Source of the DNA: Hoplostethus atlanticus
Taxonomy: Eukaryota; Chordata; Actinopteri; Trachichthyiformes; Trachichthyidae
NCBI GenBank assembly: GCA_034670405.1
Contig: JAXDDX010000072.1
Coordinates: 1,798,001-1,862,000, forward strand
Length of the DNA stretch: 64,000 bases
Direction of reading: 5' to 3'
How positions within the stretch are numbered: position 1 is the stretch's first letter; each line of letters starts with the position of its first letter. Positions 9,430 to 20,890 of this stretch are shown here, in pieces. The notes under the pieces were generated by a model. That model searched no databases and was not told the origin of the DNA. It saw nothing but the letters and a program-made list of their open reading frames with translations. The translations under genes were made by a program, and so were the position numbers.

Positions 9430-11967
9430 GTATTCGACATAGCGCTTGTGCTTTGTGTGAGGGCTTGCCGTGCTGGTTTCACCAGGAAGGGCCGGTGTGA
9501 CTTGCATGGTGAATGAATTTCGGTTGGATGCTAGAATAACAACTGTTGCATGAAGTTCGGACGCCAATCGAGAAAGTTCTTGGAATCCAAAGCTTCAAGG
9601 GGGATTGAGCCAAGGAGATTTGCAGCCCATTAGAAATTCAGTTGTTGCTCAAAGCATCAACACAAATACAACATTTGAGTTCAGAAATGAATGTATGGGT
9701 ATCTTTCACTTTTTTATGTAACATTCATATAGCCAAGGGGACACATTTGAAGATATGTTTCTCCTCGACAAAGAGTACAAAGCTACGCTCTGAGTGGGTT
9801 CTGATGTTTATCCTTCAGAGAAAATAGGAGAAATCCGGAGCAAAGACACTAAATAAAGCAAAACTAACCTGCTGAGTTCTCTGAAAGACTGTACCCGGGG
9901 TGTTATCGCTTCAAAGCTTCTTTCTAACCCTGCTAGGATACACTATGAGATACTGACTGAAGTTAAACCCCACCGCAACTCAGGCTCTATTAGCTAAACC
10001 CAGTGGTAATTTGTGTTAGTATTACAAGATGTACAATAGATGTTGCGTGAGTAGTTCTGGCAAAAATTCTGTAGTATTCAGTGGTCAGTCTTTTTCCAAG
10101 TATTTCCACTGAAGCAACAACCATTTCAAATTCAACATATAGGATGTACCCTGTTAGAGTGGGTTAGGGGTGTGGTAGCAGAAAGAGCACTGGAACCAGA
10201 CTGGTATTCTAAGCTGGTATATTAGGAATAAACCATTTTAGCCCGGGTTATACACTGAGGAACTATCCTAACCATAATAATCGTTGCCTGGAATTACACC
10301 TTCATTCTTTGATTTTATGCTTTGAGTTTTAACTAATTCAATAACAAAAAGTTGACCCTGATGGAGTGCTAAATAATCATTTTATTTCAAGTTTTGTTTG
10401 TTTTATCTCCTGTTCACACTTTTCTTCCCTTTCCAGGCAGCCACTTTACTATTGTCACCAGAGCATCTCTAGCTAACTACAGTATGTCTCTCGCTTGTTC
10501 TACTGGCCTAGCATAACGCTTACTGCCAGACCTGGGCCAAACTCAACTAGAAATCCTATCCTATCAGTTGTTTGGCATTTTGATGTCTGTGGTCCTCGAT
10601 GTCATATGGCTGCATCCTCATAGACCGCACTCTCAGGCCCTTGTTGTATTAAACAGTTTGGTGATATATTTTGTTTACAATTTTTGGGAATGAAAATGGT
10701 CACATTTGAAGACTCTGAATATCAGGAAAGATATCAGAAATATCTGTGCTGTATCGCTATTAGTTTTCAAAAACTCATATTGGTCAAACTCTAATTAAAT
10801 AATAACCTTGATCCTTCAATACTTTTGAAATTTGCTATTATTTTCCAGATTTAATGAGGTAGGCTATCGTCTGCAAGAGCAAGTTAACAAGTCAATCTTC
10901 TGCAAAATGTTATGAGTTATAATGTAATGAGTTGTTGGCCATTATAAAGATTTAAAACTTATTCTAAGACCTAAATATGTTGTCTATAAGAATGTGGATA
11001 GAATAGAAATAGAAATGTGAATTCAAGCAGATCTAAAACTAATTTACTTTGCACTAAAAATAACACATTGAAAGGAGAAGATTTAGTAATAATTAAAATT
11101 TACTGTTTACCATGTTAATTTTCATTGTAGATTTAACTCACTTGTCGCCCTTCCATTTACTGCAATGTAACTTAATGTTCAGTCTCTTTTCTATGTGTGT
11201 TTTCGGACCCAGGGGCCTGAGAGTGGCGAGTCTGCTGCCAACCCTCTCCATCATACTGCTCACATTGTGCCAGACAAGCTCACTCAGTCCTATGAAATGA
11301 TCTGAATGGATCCTGCTGAGTATTTTGGCCCAGGTTAACCTGCAGCCAGTAGTAATGCTACCCCCTGCTGTACAGTAGTGGTAACAGCAGTAGAGCTTTT
11401 TCTCTATGGTGCAGACAACACAAGTCCATAGAGAGTGCTTACAAAACATGCATCTATCAGATGTCAGATATCAGAGAGAATGGGAGAAAGAAAGCATGCA
11501 GGAGTAACTGTTGCTATGCACAGACTAGCATTCAAACTTAAAGGAAGACACAACATTTTGGGTGGATTAGCCAAATTAGTCAATTTATCTGTTAAATGAT
11601 GAGAACATAGACACCAAAATCATCCATGTGTCCTGGGTATGGTGCTACATGCTAACACTTTAGCATACACTATGTTGAGTTGATAGGCTCCATGCTAACA
11701 CTTTAGCATACACTATTTTGCGTGATAGTAGGCTCCATGCTAACACTTGAGCAAACACTAAGTTGAGTAATAGTAGGCTCCATGCTAACACTTTAGCTTT
11801 AGCACCAGAGCCAACGATCTACCGGGGACACATGGATGATTTTGGTGTCTATGTTCCCATCACTTAACAGGTAAGTTGACTTACGGGCCACCTTTCCCAA
11901 AACGTGGTGTATTCCTTTAATAAACCTCAGCCACACTCACCTCCATCTCTCTCTCCTCTCTCCTAAG
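9430..11967 (+). other. ank2 intron
   Basis: A 2.5-kb intron. Apart from the inverted-repeat element at 11540-11920 I see no recognisable feature. Confidence 0.6.
11540..11920. repeat. palindromic MITE-like element with internal tandem repeats
   Basis: The left end (aaaggaagacacaacattttggg, then gatgagaacatagacaccaa and atcatccatgtgtcc) is mirrored by the right end read in reverse complement. In between, a roughly 50-bp unit (ggctccatgctaacactttagcatacact) is repeated about three times. Related copies lie at 16289-16831 and 51387-51475. Confidence 0.75.
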
Positions 11968-12111
11968 GCGATGACACCATGACAGGGCGATGGAGGGGAG
12001 TACCTGAGGGCCGAGGACCTCAGGGAGCTGGGAGACGACTCCCTGCCCTGGACAGTACCTGGATGGAATGAACTACCTCCGCTTCAGCCTGGAAGGGGGG
12101 CGCACTGACAG
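11968..12111 (+). CDS. ank2: ank2 linker exon, frame broken by two extra bases in this assembly
   Basis: The acceptor is ctcctaag and the donor gtacaa. Human ANK2 has [17 protein letters not shown] here. As given, the reading frame breaks in the GGG at 11985-11987 and again in the CCC at 12046-12048. With one base fewer in each run the exon reads [27 protein letters not shown], then [14 protein letters not shown] and TD. The corrected length, 142 nt, fits phase 1 in and phase 2 out. I infer two homopolymer overcalls rather than a genuine frameshift, because flanking exons are intact. Confidence 0.85.
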
Positions 12112-12689
12112 GTACAACAAACGCACTTTATTATCACAGACAATGAAGAATTAAAAGGTGCAGAATTAGCAGACGAGTTGTAGAAAGGCCAAGCTTGGTT
12201 CCCTCTGCCATATGCACTTTCAACAAACTCCACATCTGGACTGAAACTTGATACCATTGTTGATGTTGTTTCTTCCAAAATGTGTAAAATGAGCACAAAC
12301 TCTGAAATGCAGATCACATGTTGTGGACACGAATAATGTGATTATGTGACAATAGCACAAAGTGGACACACCATTTTTAGCTAACGGTTAAGTTTAGGCA
12401 GGTAAAACAATTTGGTTAGGGTTAGGGTAAGGTTTTGGTCATGGTGAAATAAGAAAAACTGAACTGAAAATGAAAACTTCACTCACAATAGAAAACCTAA
12501 ACCCAAACCGTTCATGATGGGAAAACCGATTTCTCTCACTCTTCGTGCACATATTTGCATTTTAAGACATCATGCTTGTTTTGCAAAATCTCATGAGACC
12601 AGTTCCCTTATTGATCCTGTTCCTCTCTAATCACTGTTGCTGTTTGTTGTGGATGGCTGTTGTAACTTTTTTGTGTACTAGCTAACTAA

Positions 12690-12742
12690 CGTGTGTGGGG
12701 TGTGTGTGTGTGTGGGGTGTGTGTGTGTGGGTGTGCGTGTGT
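12690..12742 (+). repeat. degenerate (GT)n / GGGGT repeat
   Basis: Alternating GTGTGTGGGG units in the intron. A short telomere-like ggttagggttaggg lies nearby at about 12415-12430. Confidence 0.8.
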
Positions 12743-12801
12743 CTTTTGCAACCACTCCTGCTCATACTCCATTCTCCGTCTCCCTTGTCTTGCCTGCATA
12801 G

Positions 12802-12813
12802 TCGAATGCAAAG
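12802..12813 (+). CDS. ank2: candidate 12-nt ank2 microexon
   Basis: A pyrimidine-rich tract ends tgcctgcatag, then come 12 nt, then a consensus donor gtatgt. Length and phase (2-2) keep the frame, and it would add about four residues between the exons at 11968 and 13321. Mammalian ANK2 has a few more residues in this segment. There is no transcript support here, so treat it as tentative. Confidence 0.35.
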
Positions 12814-13320
12814 GTATGTGCTGAAGCTGGCCTTATCTATGACCTCTTTAACTCCTCAGCACTCATTCATTACCTGTCTCACTTTGTGTACTAGAACAAG
12901 TCCACTCATTTAATAACATCCATTCATTTTTTCCCCCTTAGTAACAGAGTTGGAACATAAACTAAGTTGAATACATTTTTTCCATTCTGCTCATGTGATC
13001 CAGGGTAGGAAATTAACTTATTTCTGTAGAGGGCTTCTTGCCCACATGAACCGATTTCATTAGGCATTGGTTCGTGTTTATAAGGCAATTTATCGAAACC
13101 CTTCACACATATCCATTCTTTCACACTGCTAGTATAAAGATTGTCCTGCTTTATAATTTTCCATGCTTTTTTCCCCCCAGGGACATTTCTGTGCACCCGT
13201 TATCCCCATTTCTGGGATTGGTTATGAGTTTATTTCTTGTTCATTTCCTACCCTGGTGCGATCTGTGTTGTTTCCACGAGCAGCTCCATCGGCCTCACCC
13301 CTCTCTCCTCTCTGATCCAG

Positions 13321-13408
13321 TTCGGACAGGTCCTTCACCCCCACCCATCACGGCTATTATTCCCCTAAACATGAAGGCATGATGGACGAGATGCTCACCA
13401 GCCACCAG
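13321..13408 (+). CDS. ank2: ank2 linker exon
   Basis: An 88-nt exon (acceptor tctgatccag, donor gtacag), phase 2 in and phase 0 out, coding SSDRSFTPTHHGYY and MMDEMLTSHQ. It corresponds to the mammalian SSDRSHTL...IPSHQ segment. Confidence 0.9.
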
Positions 13409-13719
13409 GTACAGCACAGGGCCAAGACTGCAGCAGTTGAAAGACATTTTACTTATTTAATTATATTAGAGTTTGTTTTATCTTCATAAAGCTACTGTTA
13501 ATTGCTGCTTAAAACAGTAACACAACTATCAAGGCAAAGACAGTTGCTCAGTTTGCTCATATATCGGGCTGTTACTGGCTTTAAAAAAAAAACCTGATAT
13601 CAGCCGGTCAGTGCAGCTTTAATCCAAATGTATCAGAGCCCCTTATTGATCGAACCATAGTTTGCAGTACATGGTAGCTAGTAGTCACCTCTAAAAAGCG
13701 GTTCTTTGTTGGGTGCCAG

Positions 13720-13823
13720 GTTTCGTCTCTTTCCCGGGAAAACGAGAGGGATTCGTACCGGCTGAGCTGGGGCACAGAGAACCTGGACAACGTGGCTTTA
13801 TCCTCCAGTCCCATCCACTCTGG
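13720..13823 (+). CDS. ank2: ank2 exon immediately before ZU5
   Basis: A 104-nt exon (acceptor gggtgccag, donor gtaggt) coding [20 protein letters not shown] and [15 protein letters not shown], which is highly conserved in ankyrins. It ends in phase 2. Confidence 0.94.
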
Positions 13824-14155
13824 GTAGGTACAGCAGGCATGGAGGGTAAATGATGGTGCAATAATGACAGGAAACTAGGACAGGAGATTGTATATTGTAC
13901 ATGTATATATGTGTAGCAAATAGATGGAGCCTGAAATGTGTTAATCATTGGAATACACATACATGCACACGTATGCACACACACGTTTGTCATATTATAT
14001 TTGTGAGGGCCTTACATTGACTACATTCATTCTTTAACCCCTAACCTTTACCATATCCCTTACCTTAACCTAAACCTATTCCTATGTCTAACTTTAAAGG
14101 TACCACCACATTAATTTTGAGACATTAGTATAAACAGTATAAACAGACAAAACCC

Positions 14156-14545
14156 TCATCGTGACAACTGCCAGCCTCTACCAGCCTCTACTCTGCGTTT
14201 TACATTGTGTGCCACCGGGTCAGATTTGGCAGCAAATCTGCTGGATTGCGTTACGGCACAAACAGGAAGAGGGCGCTGTTCTTCCAGCGCTAATGGAGCT
14301 AAAGCTTTCAGAGTTTCTGGCAACGGCAGGTGGTGGAAGGAGTGAAAATCTGATGGAAAAATCACTTCCAATATGTTGATCCTCTTAAGTAAAGACAAAG
14401 ACCCCAGTGAGGGGGAGGGGAGACAGGAAGCAGCGGGGGTTTATGGGAAATGTAGTCTTAATTTGCGGTAATTATATCAAGCTATCACAACTAACATGAC
14501 CATGATGTATTGATGTCTAGAAATGGTACACGTGGCACCTTTAAT
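14156..14545 (+). repeat. dispersed repeat element
   Basis: It starts gacaactgccagcctctaccagcc, includes gtttatgggaaatgtagtctt and ends ggtacacgtggcacctttaa. Related pieces lie at 1-60, 6800-6900 and, in a more complete form, 61400-61700. The family is not identified; it looks like a non-autonomous element. Confidence 0.5.
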
Positions 14546-15358
14546 CCCAAACCCACGTCCTAACTCTAAAGTAACCCTTGTAGAAGTGACCGGATAAGAT
14601 GACCTCACTTTGCACACACTTACCCACACACAGTTAGTCATGAATAGGCATAATCAAAATGTACCCAGTCTTATCAGCCCTCATAGCAGAGCACTTAAAA
14701 GGCACTAAAGTATACTTAATCGTAGTTTCAGTTAATTGTTTAATTAGCCTTCCATTTACTAACCTTGTCTCAATGATAAACTGCTTTCATAAGGCTTAAT
14801 GTGCTTTCTCTCACTTGGCAGTTGGGAATATATTGAACTCCTACACCTCTCTGGAATAGGCCACATGAGGACATTTAGTGTTTTGTACCAAAATCATGAC
14901 CTCCTGTAATCCACTTCTGATCCTCCTCTTTCAAGAAGCTTTAGACAAAAACAACAAAGTATCTAATGAATAAGTTCAAGACGCGGTGGTGCTGTTTGAT
15001 ACCATTGAATGTGTTCAGCTTCTTCTTCTTCTCCTTCTTTTAACTATTCCCGGGTGCACGCGTGCGTCACCTGGAGGTGACACTGAAATGGAATGACATT
15101 TAGTGAAAGTTGTTTTATAAAATTCAATATTTAATAATTGAATTTCCTACTGAAGTAATAGCAAAATTGTGGTTACCGTGACAACAGTAGGTGGACATAT
15201 TACGATAACCACAAAACGTGGTTATCATTCATTTACTCTTTTCCTTATTTTGTATTTCTCATACATGCTCTGTTCTTTCTCTTTGTGTTTTTCTTTTTCT
15301 GACTGGCTTTCGGTTGACTTTTTCTTCCTCCCTATCTGATGTGGTTGTTGTTTTTTAG

Positions 15359-15397
15359 CCGTTCCTCTCCGTGCCCTGATCATGGAGACCACAGCAG
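15359..15397 (+). CDS. ank2: ank2 alternative cassette exon before ZU5
   Basis: A 39-nt cassette with a T-rich acceptor (gttgttttttag) and donor gtgacc, phase 2-2. Included, it reads G-RSSPCPDHGDHS between SSPIHSG and FLVSF. I recall mammalian ANK2 isoforms carrying an R.SPC...D.SS insert at the same junction, which supports orthology. Confidence 0.65.
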
Positions 15398-16878
15398 GTG
15401 ACCCTCTGCACCTTGGCTTCATCATTGTCCTCCTCCCCCATCTTCATCGTGCTCTTCCTCCCCTCACAGTGTGCTCTCCCGGTGGAGAGATGGTTGTCTG
15501 TGTGCTGCTGTCCTTTACCTACTTTGCCTCATATATCTTTCTCTTTGTGTCAGTTGCATTGTGAGTCAGTCTCTCTGGCTTTTATTTTGAATTTGACTGG
15601 GATCAGTTGGATGCAGTATATCATTTTAACCTTCAAATTAAAATGACACATCTACAGATAACCTGGCTTGGCAAATTAAGCTACCAGTTAATTGCAGATA
15701 TCAGTGAATAAAGAGATACCAAAAGGCGTAGAAGGTGAAGGACATACTTGTTTCTATCATAAAATGTCTTGTGAATTGTGCATTGCCACTAACATATGTC
15801 TGCCATTGTTCCAATTTAGCCCTGAGGGACACTTTGGCAAAAAAAAAACCAGTATAATTATACTGTAGTGAAAAGGACAACCCCTTAGAACTCATCACCT
15901 TATATTTCCCCAAGAAGAGAATGCTCTTACTTCCATCAGATTGATCTGTTGTCTTTCAAACAGTCGACAAACTAAAGAAGTTTGCTCTGTTTGCTTTTTG
16001 TCGTCTAACAATATGGCCATGTTGCTGTATTCGATAACTGTGTTGCGATAAAACGTCTCTGTGTGGTTTTCACCGTTATGTTTCGTGTTTGCTTTACTGA
16101 AGCCATTTAGAGGACAGTCTTATATTATTATTAGATACTGTATCATGATGTCACCTCATCACACTCATAACCCCGCTCATTGAGATCTGAGATTCATGTG
16201 TATATTTGCCACATTTCTGCATGGGGTTTGAGCCGTGACAGTTTTTCACTAGTTAAGGTCAAGTTAGTTCAAGTTTTTAGTCTCAGTTCAAAGGAATACA
16301 GTTCTTTGGGAGATTGTTCCGTTGGTCAACTTACCCGTTAAGTGATGAGATCATAAAAAAATTCCATGTATCCCTGGTAGATCATTGGCTGCAGTGGTCC
16401 ATGCTTTAGCATGGCTTATTTCAGGTGAGCAATCATGTATATATCTGCGCAATGATTTTTAGCTGTACGCAGTGTCCAATCACCCATCACCTTCACTTCC
16501 TGTGGAAATGGAAAAGTAGTCCCTGCTAGCCCAAAACAGTACAGTATTATTTTCATATCATTTGTGTAAATTTCTCTCCCAACACAAAACTGCCAGACTT
16601 GGCCACAAATCATTTAAGATTACTGTTTACCTTTAGAGCTGCTACAAGTTCTCATTTTCTCACTTCTGAGATAATGCTAGTGGCTTACTATCACTCAACA
16701 TAGTGTATGCTAGTGTTAGTGTTAGCATGGAGGACTGGAGCCAACAATTGATTTTGATTTGATTTCCATCTCTATCTTAGGGCTAAGTTGCCCCAACGGG
16801 CCAATCTCACAAAAATATGGTGTATTCCTTGTATGCATTTATCTGTGTTTCCACCATTCTCCTCCTCTTCCACCTCAG
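15398..16878 (+). other. ank2 intron
   Basis: A 1.48-kb intron whose last third is a second copy of the MITE-like element. Confidence 0.6.
16289..16831. repeat. MITE-like element, second copy, interrupted
   Basis: It starts aaaggaatacagttctttggg, includes gttaagtgatgagatcat and the gctttagcat core, and ends atatggtgtattcctt. This matches both ends of the element at 11540-11920. The middle is longer and diverged. Its 3' end lies 47 bp from the next exon. Confidence 0.65.
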
Positions 16879-17103
16879 CTTCCTGGTCAGCTTTATGGTG
16901 GATGCCAGGGGCGGAGCCATGCGTGGTTGCCGGCACAACGGCCTGCGCATCATCATACCACCCAGGAAGTGCGGTGCGCCCACGCGGGTGACGTGCCGGC
17001 TGGTGAAGAGGCACCGTCTGGCCACCATGCCCCCCATGGTAGAGGGAGAGGGCCTGGCCAGCAGGCTCATCGAGGTGGGGCCCTCTGGAGCCCAGTTCCT
17101 CGG
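16879..17103 (+). CDS. ank2: ank2 exon: start of first ZU5 domain
   Basis: A 225-nt exon (acceptor ccacctcag, donor gtaaga) coding [45 protein letters not shown] and SGAQFLG. This is the N-terminal half of ZU5-1, the spectrin-binding module. It contains the DAR motif known to be needed for spectrin binding. Confidence 0.96.
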
Positions 17104-19884
17104 GTAAGACTGCAGGGATGGATGGATGGATGGATGGATGGATGTATGGATGGGTAGAGGTAGAGGTAGAGGTAGGAATGAAAGGAAATGTGGAGAGAAG
17201 GGAAATGACACTGTGGGGATGTATTGAGGGAGGTGATGAAGGGGGCAGTCGGTTGAAGAGAATGATAAGAACAACTGTGCATGAGGGTATGTGAGAAGGA
17301 ATAAAAGACTAGGATTTATATGTAACATGATATCTGTGGAACATGGGTCTTAGGTGTGAGAGGAAAAAGAAGTATAACAATACAATACAGTACAATACAA
17401 TACAATATACTTTATTGTCCCCGTGGGGAAATTTGTCTTGGACTCAAATGTTTGCACACATATAACTGCCTCCATAATAAAAACAAACAACATATAACAA
17501 AGCAGCACATACTGTAGCAAATCAACACAAATTACACATATTGCACATTCCACATATTGCACATATCAACCAGTGATAAGAACACCATGAAGCTGTTGCA
17601 CAGCCCCTACATCCTCAAGCAACACTATTTAAAATTTTAATTGAGGTAGGCACAAATGAGTTTTTAAAACGGTTGAGTTTGCATCTGGGTACTCTATATC
17701 GTCTGCCTGAAGAGCTCATACTCGGCGTGGAGAATATGAGATGGGTCAGACAAACAAGGGAGAAAGGGGTCCAAAAAGACACATTCTTGAATAAAGTAGA
17801 CAGGAAGCATGAGCGGTAAATGGTACGCTACCTGAGGGTTTGGGGGCATTGATTATTATTTGTATTCCTTTTTTATAAGAAGCTGACAACTTGCTGCCCT
17901 TTCATATTTTTCAGATTAATTTCCCCCCTGCCTCTGCATTACTAAAACTGTTTCTATATCTGCCCTTGCTTCTTCCCAGCGCCAGGGATCTGTCTATCTT
18001 TGCTCTTCAGCATGCCTCGTTTTTTTTCATAACAGCTGCAGTCTAACTCTCGATAGCCCTATCCCTCACCCCCTCCGAAACAAGCTCTTTCAATTAACTC
18101 CACCTCCAGTAAATCGCACCATGATTGATTTGATATGTAGCCCGATATCCCTCTGTACTTTTAGTATGAACTCCTGCCCTCTGCTGGCAATGTTTGAGAT
18201 AGCATCAAGTATGAGAACAACCGTACTAGGGTTTGACCGGTATATGGGTTTGCCGATATGTCGGGTCAGCGTCATCCACCTCTGATACGATGGAGGTTCC
18301 TCCCTGACCACAGCTAGTCAATATGTTATTATTATTTTTGTGTCAGAGAAATCATTCCAGTGTGGTGTGGGAGGATTTTACTCAACAGTTTCAGGGGTGT
18401 CAGTCTTTAAACCTGCAATGAAACCCTGCCTTAAGGAGCTGCTGGCCCACCGGAGAGTTTTAGTGTCCCATGATGGTCTAAATGCTGTTTCAGATGCTTG
18501 ATCCTCGTAGATGCAGAATTTAAAGATACTAAATATCGGCACAAAATATGACTTATATTCGAATCGCCAGCTTCAGTCATGGGCCTTCAAAAGCCCAGTG
18601 GAGTCCCCAAGGTTTCCATCCTTTTACACCCGACCCAAACCCTGTGTGTGCTCTTTCCTCCTTACTGCTGCGTACGGACGCTTGGTTGATCACACAGTAA
18701 ACTCCACCTCCCCACCGCCCCACCACCTCTTAACGAGGGTGAGAGTTTGGTTAGCCGAATCCTCCAGCTCGGCCCGCCGGGAACAAAATTCCTCGGGTAG
18801 GGGGAAGAAAAAAAAATCAACAGTAACGCATATGAAACAATCCATGGATGCTGGTCTCAGTATTTTCCTTTACAACCCTTCCTTTTAATGTCATGTTTTG
18901 TCTATGTGTTTATATGTTCCTATACTCGGTGGTAGTGTCTTGTGCCTTGCTTCGACTGCTAGTTATTGCATTGCTGTTACATTACATCGCTATTTCTTTT
19001 CTTTAAGCCTTTTTCCGCCTAGCCTTTTCCTTTCCTGTGTTTGGCTTTTTTATGTTTTGTTTCTTCCCGTTTGCCTAATGGTGTCCTGTGAAAGGATCAT
19101 TTCTAACATTTTCATGTGAGGTTAAGATGGTTCTTTGGCCCAAGAGCAGTCTATGAACCAGGCAAAACTCGAATGCATGGTTTGGTTCTATTGTAATTGC
19201 CGCACAAACCATCACTAATGCAAAATAACTGGGAGTCATAGGGACAACCGTTACATGTTATGTGATTCTTGGTCAGCTCCCTTTAAAGTCACACATGGCA
19301 AGATTTTAAAGTAAAAGTACACCCATGTTATCAGTCTAAACACGAATTGGGGTCCCATCCCCAACTAGTTGAGACACCACAGATTTGCCCAATGTGGTGG
19401 GGAATCTTCTCAGCACATGGGTTGTGTTGGATCAAAACTAGGTCCGAGGAGTATGCAGTTTACTGATGTCATGATTTCTGGGTAATGAAGTCCTTCAAAT
19501 TTTCAAAAGCTCAAGCAGTTATCTCTCGCTGTCATTTGGGGCTGTCAACGGAGGTTGCCTAGTGCAGCTTTAAATCAATGATATTATTTTATGTTAAATA
19601 ATGATGGTTTTGCTAAAACAAACTGAAGAATATCTCATACTCTCATGCCGAAGAACCAGCTGAACATCACATGAAAATAAAAGGAGTTATCCTTTAATTG
19701 CTGTGTTTGTCCCTTAGTGAGTGGTGCTCAGTGTAGCATGCTTCCCATAGACGTGTTATAGATAGATTTTTGTGATTGTGCACGTCAGGTTAGTGTCAAA
19801 TCTGATGAATGCAAGCACCAGGTATACACAAACATACACATCCATCACATACACACTCACGCTGCCTGTCCTCTGCCCCTCCAG
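17104..19884 (+). other. ank2 intron
   Basis: A 2.8-kb intron. It has a 17382-17440 tail-like motif (actttattgtccccgtggggaa), a dispersed repeat at about 18235-18505 shared with 59095-59215 (cccatgatggtctaa, gctgtttcaga), and an element-like block at 19282-19576 ending gtgcagctttaa. No exon candidate seen. Confidence 0.6.
17116..17153 (+). repeat. (GGAT)n microsatellite
   Basis: About nine GGAT units, one carrying a substitution, just after the donor of the preceding exon. Confidence 0.9.
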
Positions 19885-20039
19885 TCCGGTGATTGTGGAG
19901 ATCCCTCACTTTGCCGCCCTGCGGGGGAAGGAGAGGGAGCTGGTCATCCTGAGGAGCGAGACCGGAGAGAGCTGGAAGGAGCATCACTGTGAACACACCC
20001 AGGAGGAGCTCAACCAGATACTCAACGGCATGGACGAGG
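19885..20039 (+). CDS. ank2: ank2 exon: ZU5-1 continued
   Basis: A 155-nt exon (acceptor ccctccag, donor gtgagc) coding [19 protein letters not shown], then [14 protein letters not shown] and ILNGMDE. Phase 2 in, 1 out. Confidence 0.96.
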
Positions 20040-20173
20040 GTGAGCCTCTGACGTCATCACCACCATTTTTTTTGTATTCACCTTTTGGCGGATGCTTCAT
20101 ATGATGCATATATGCAAGTTTCCAGAGGCTATACTATCCCTAACAGTTATCCCTCTCTGCTCCCCTCCTCCAG

Positions 20174-20385
20174 AGCTGGATACACCAGAGGAGCTGGAGA
20201 GGAAGCGCATCTGCCGCATCATCACCAGGGATTTCCCACAATACTTTGCGGTGGTGTCTCGCATCAAGCAGGACAGTCATCTGATTGGTCCAGAGGGAGG
20301 CATCCTGAGCAGCACTGTCGTGCCCCAAGTCCAGGCAGTTTTCCCTGAGGGGGCGCTCACCAAGAGGATCAGGGTCGGCCTACAG
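20174..20385 (+). CDS. ank2: ank2 exon: ZU5-1 end / ZU5-2 start
   Basis: A 212-nt exon (acceptor cctcctccag, donor gtaaac) coding [19 protein letters not shown], then [20 protein letters not shown] and KRIRVGLQ. Phase 1 in, 0 out. Confidence 0.96.
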
Positions 20386-20499
20386 GTAAACGATAAAAGC
20401 ATTATCTTTAGTACTTGTATTGCTGTATTTGGCTGTATCATCAATATGTAGTGAACTACTGTAACATACATTTGCTGGCAACTCTCTGTACTCGTCCAG

Positions 20500-20704
20500 G
20501 CCCAGCCCATGAGTGTGGATGTGGTGAGGAAGATCCTGGGGAACAAGGCCACCTTCAGCCCCATCGTCACCCTGGAGCCCCGCAGGAGGAAGTTCCATAA
20601 GCCCATCACCATGACCATCCCCGTCCCCAAGAGCAACTCCGACCCGGTGGTCAACGGCTTCGGAGGGGACACCCCAACCTTACGGCTGCTCTGTAGTATC
20701 ACGG
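20500..20704 (+). CDS. ank2: ank2 exon: ZU5-2
   Basis: A 205-nt exon (acceptor ctcgtccag, donor gtcagt) coding [36 protein letters not shown] and LRLLCSITG. Confidence 0.96.
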
Positions 20705-20793
20705 GTCAGTGAGGGCACACACTCACACACACACTCACACACACACACACACCTGAATGTCTGAGTCTGATTTGTGTTTGTGTCCATTTGCAG

Positions 20794-20890
20794 GTGGAAC
20801 AACACCCGCCCAATGGGAGGATATAACAGGAACCACGCCATTAACATTCATCAACGACTGTGTCTCCTTCACCACCAATGTGTCTGCCAG
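20794..20890 (+). CDS. ank2: ank2 exon: ZU5-2 end
   Basis: A 97-nt exon (acceptor catttgcag, donor gtaata) coding [19 protein letters not shown] and [10 protein letters not shown], invariant in ankyrins. Confidence 0.96.

Noticed and set aside
11968..12111. ank2 as a pseudogene because of frame-breaking indels
   Set aside because: All other exons, splice sites and phases are intact over 50 kb, and four of the six indels are a single extra base in or beside a short G or C run.
12414..12432. Telomere-like GGTTAGGG repeats
   Set aside because: Only two or three units in an intron. Common in fish dispersed repeats, and not a telomere.
18511..18888. A 125-codon plus-strand frame in the ZU5 intron
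   Set aside because: No family resemblance, no supporting splice sites or conserved motifs. It is in an intron of the host gene.
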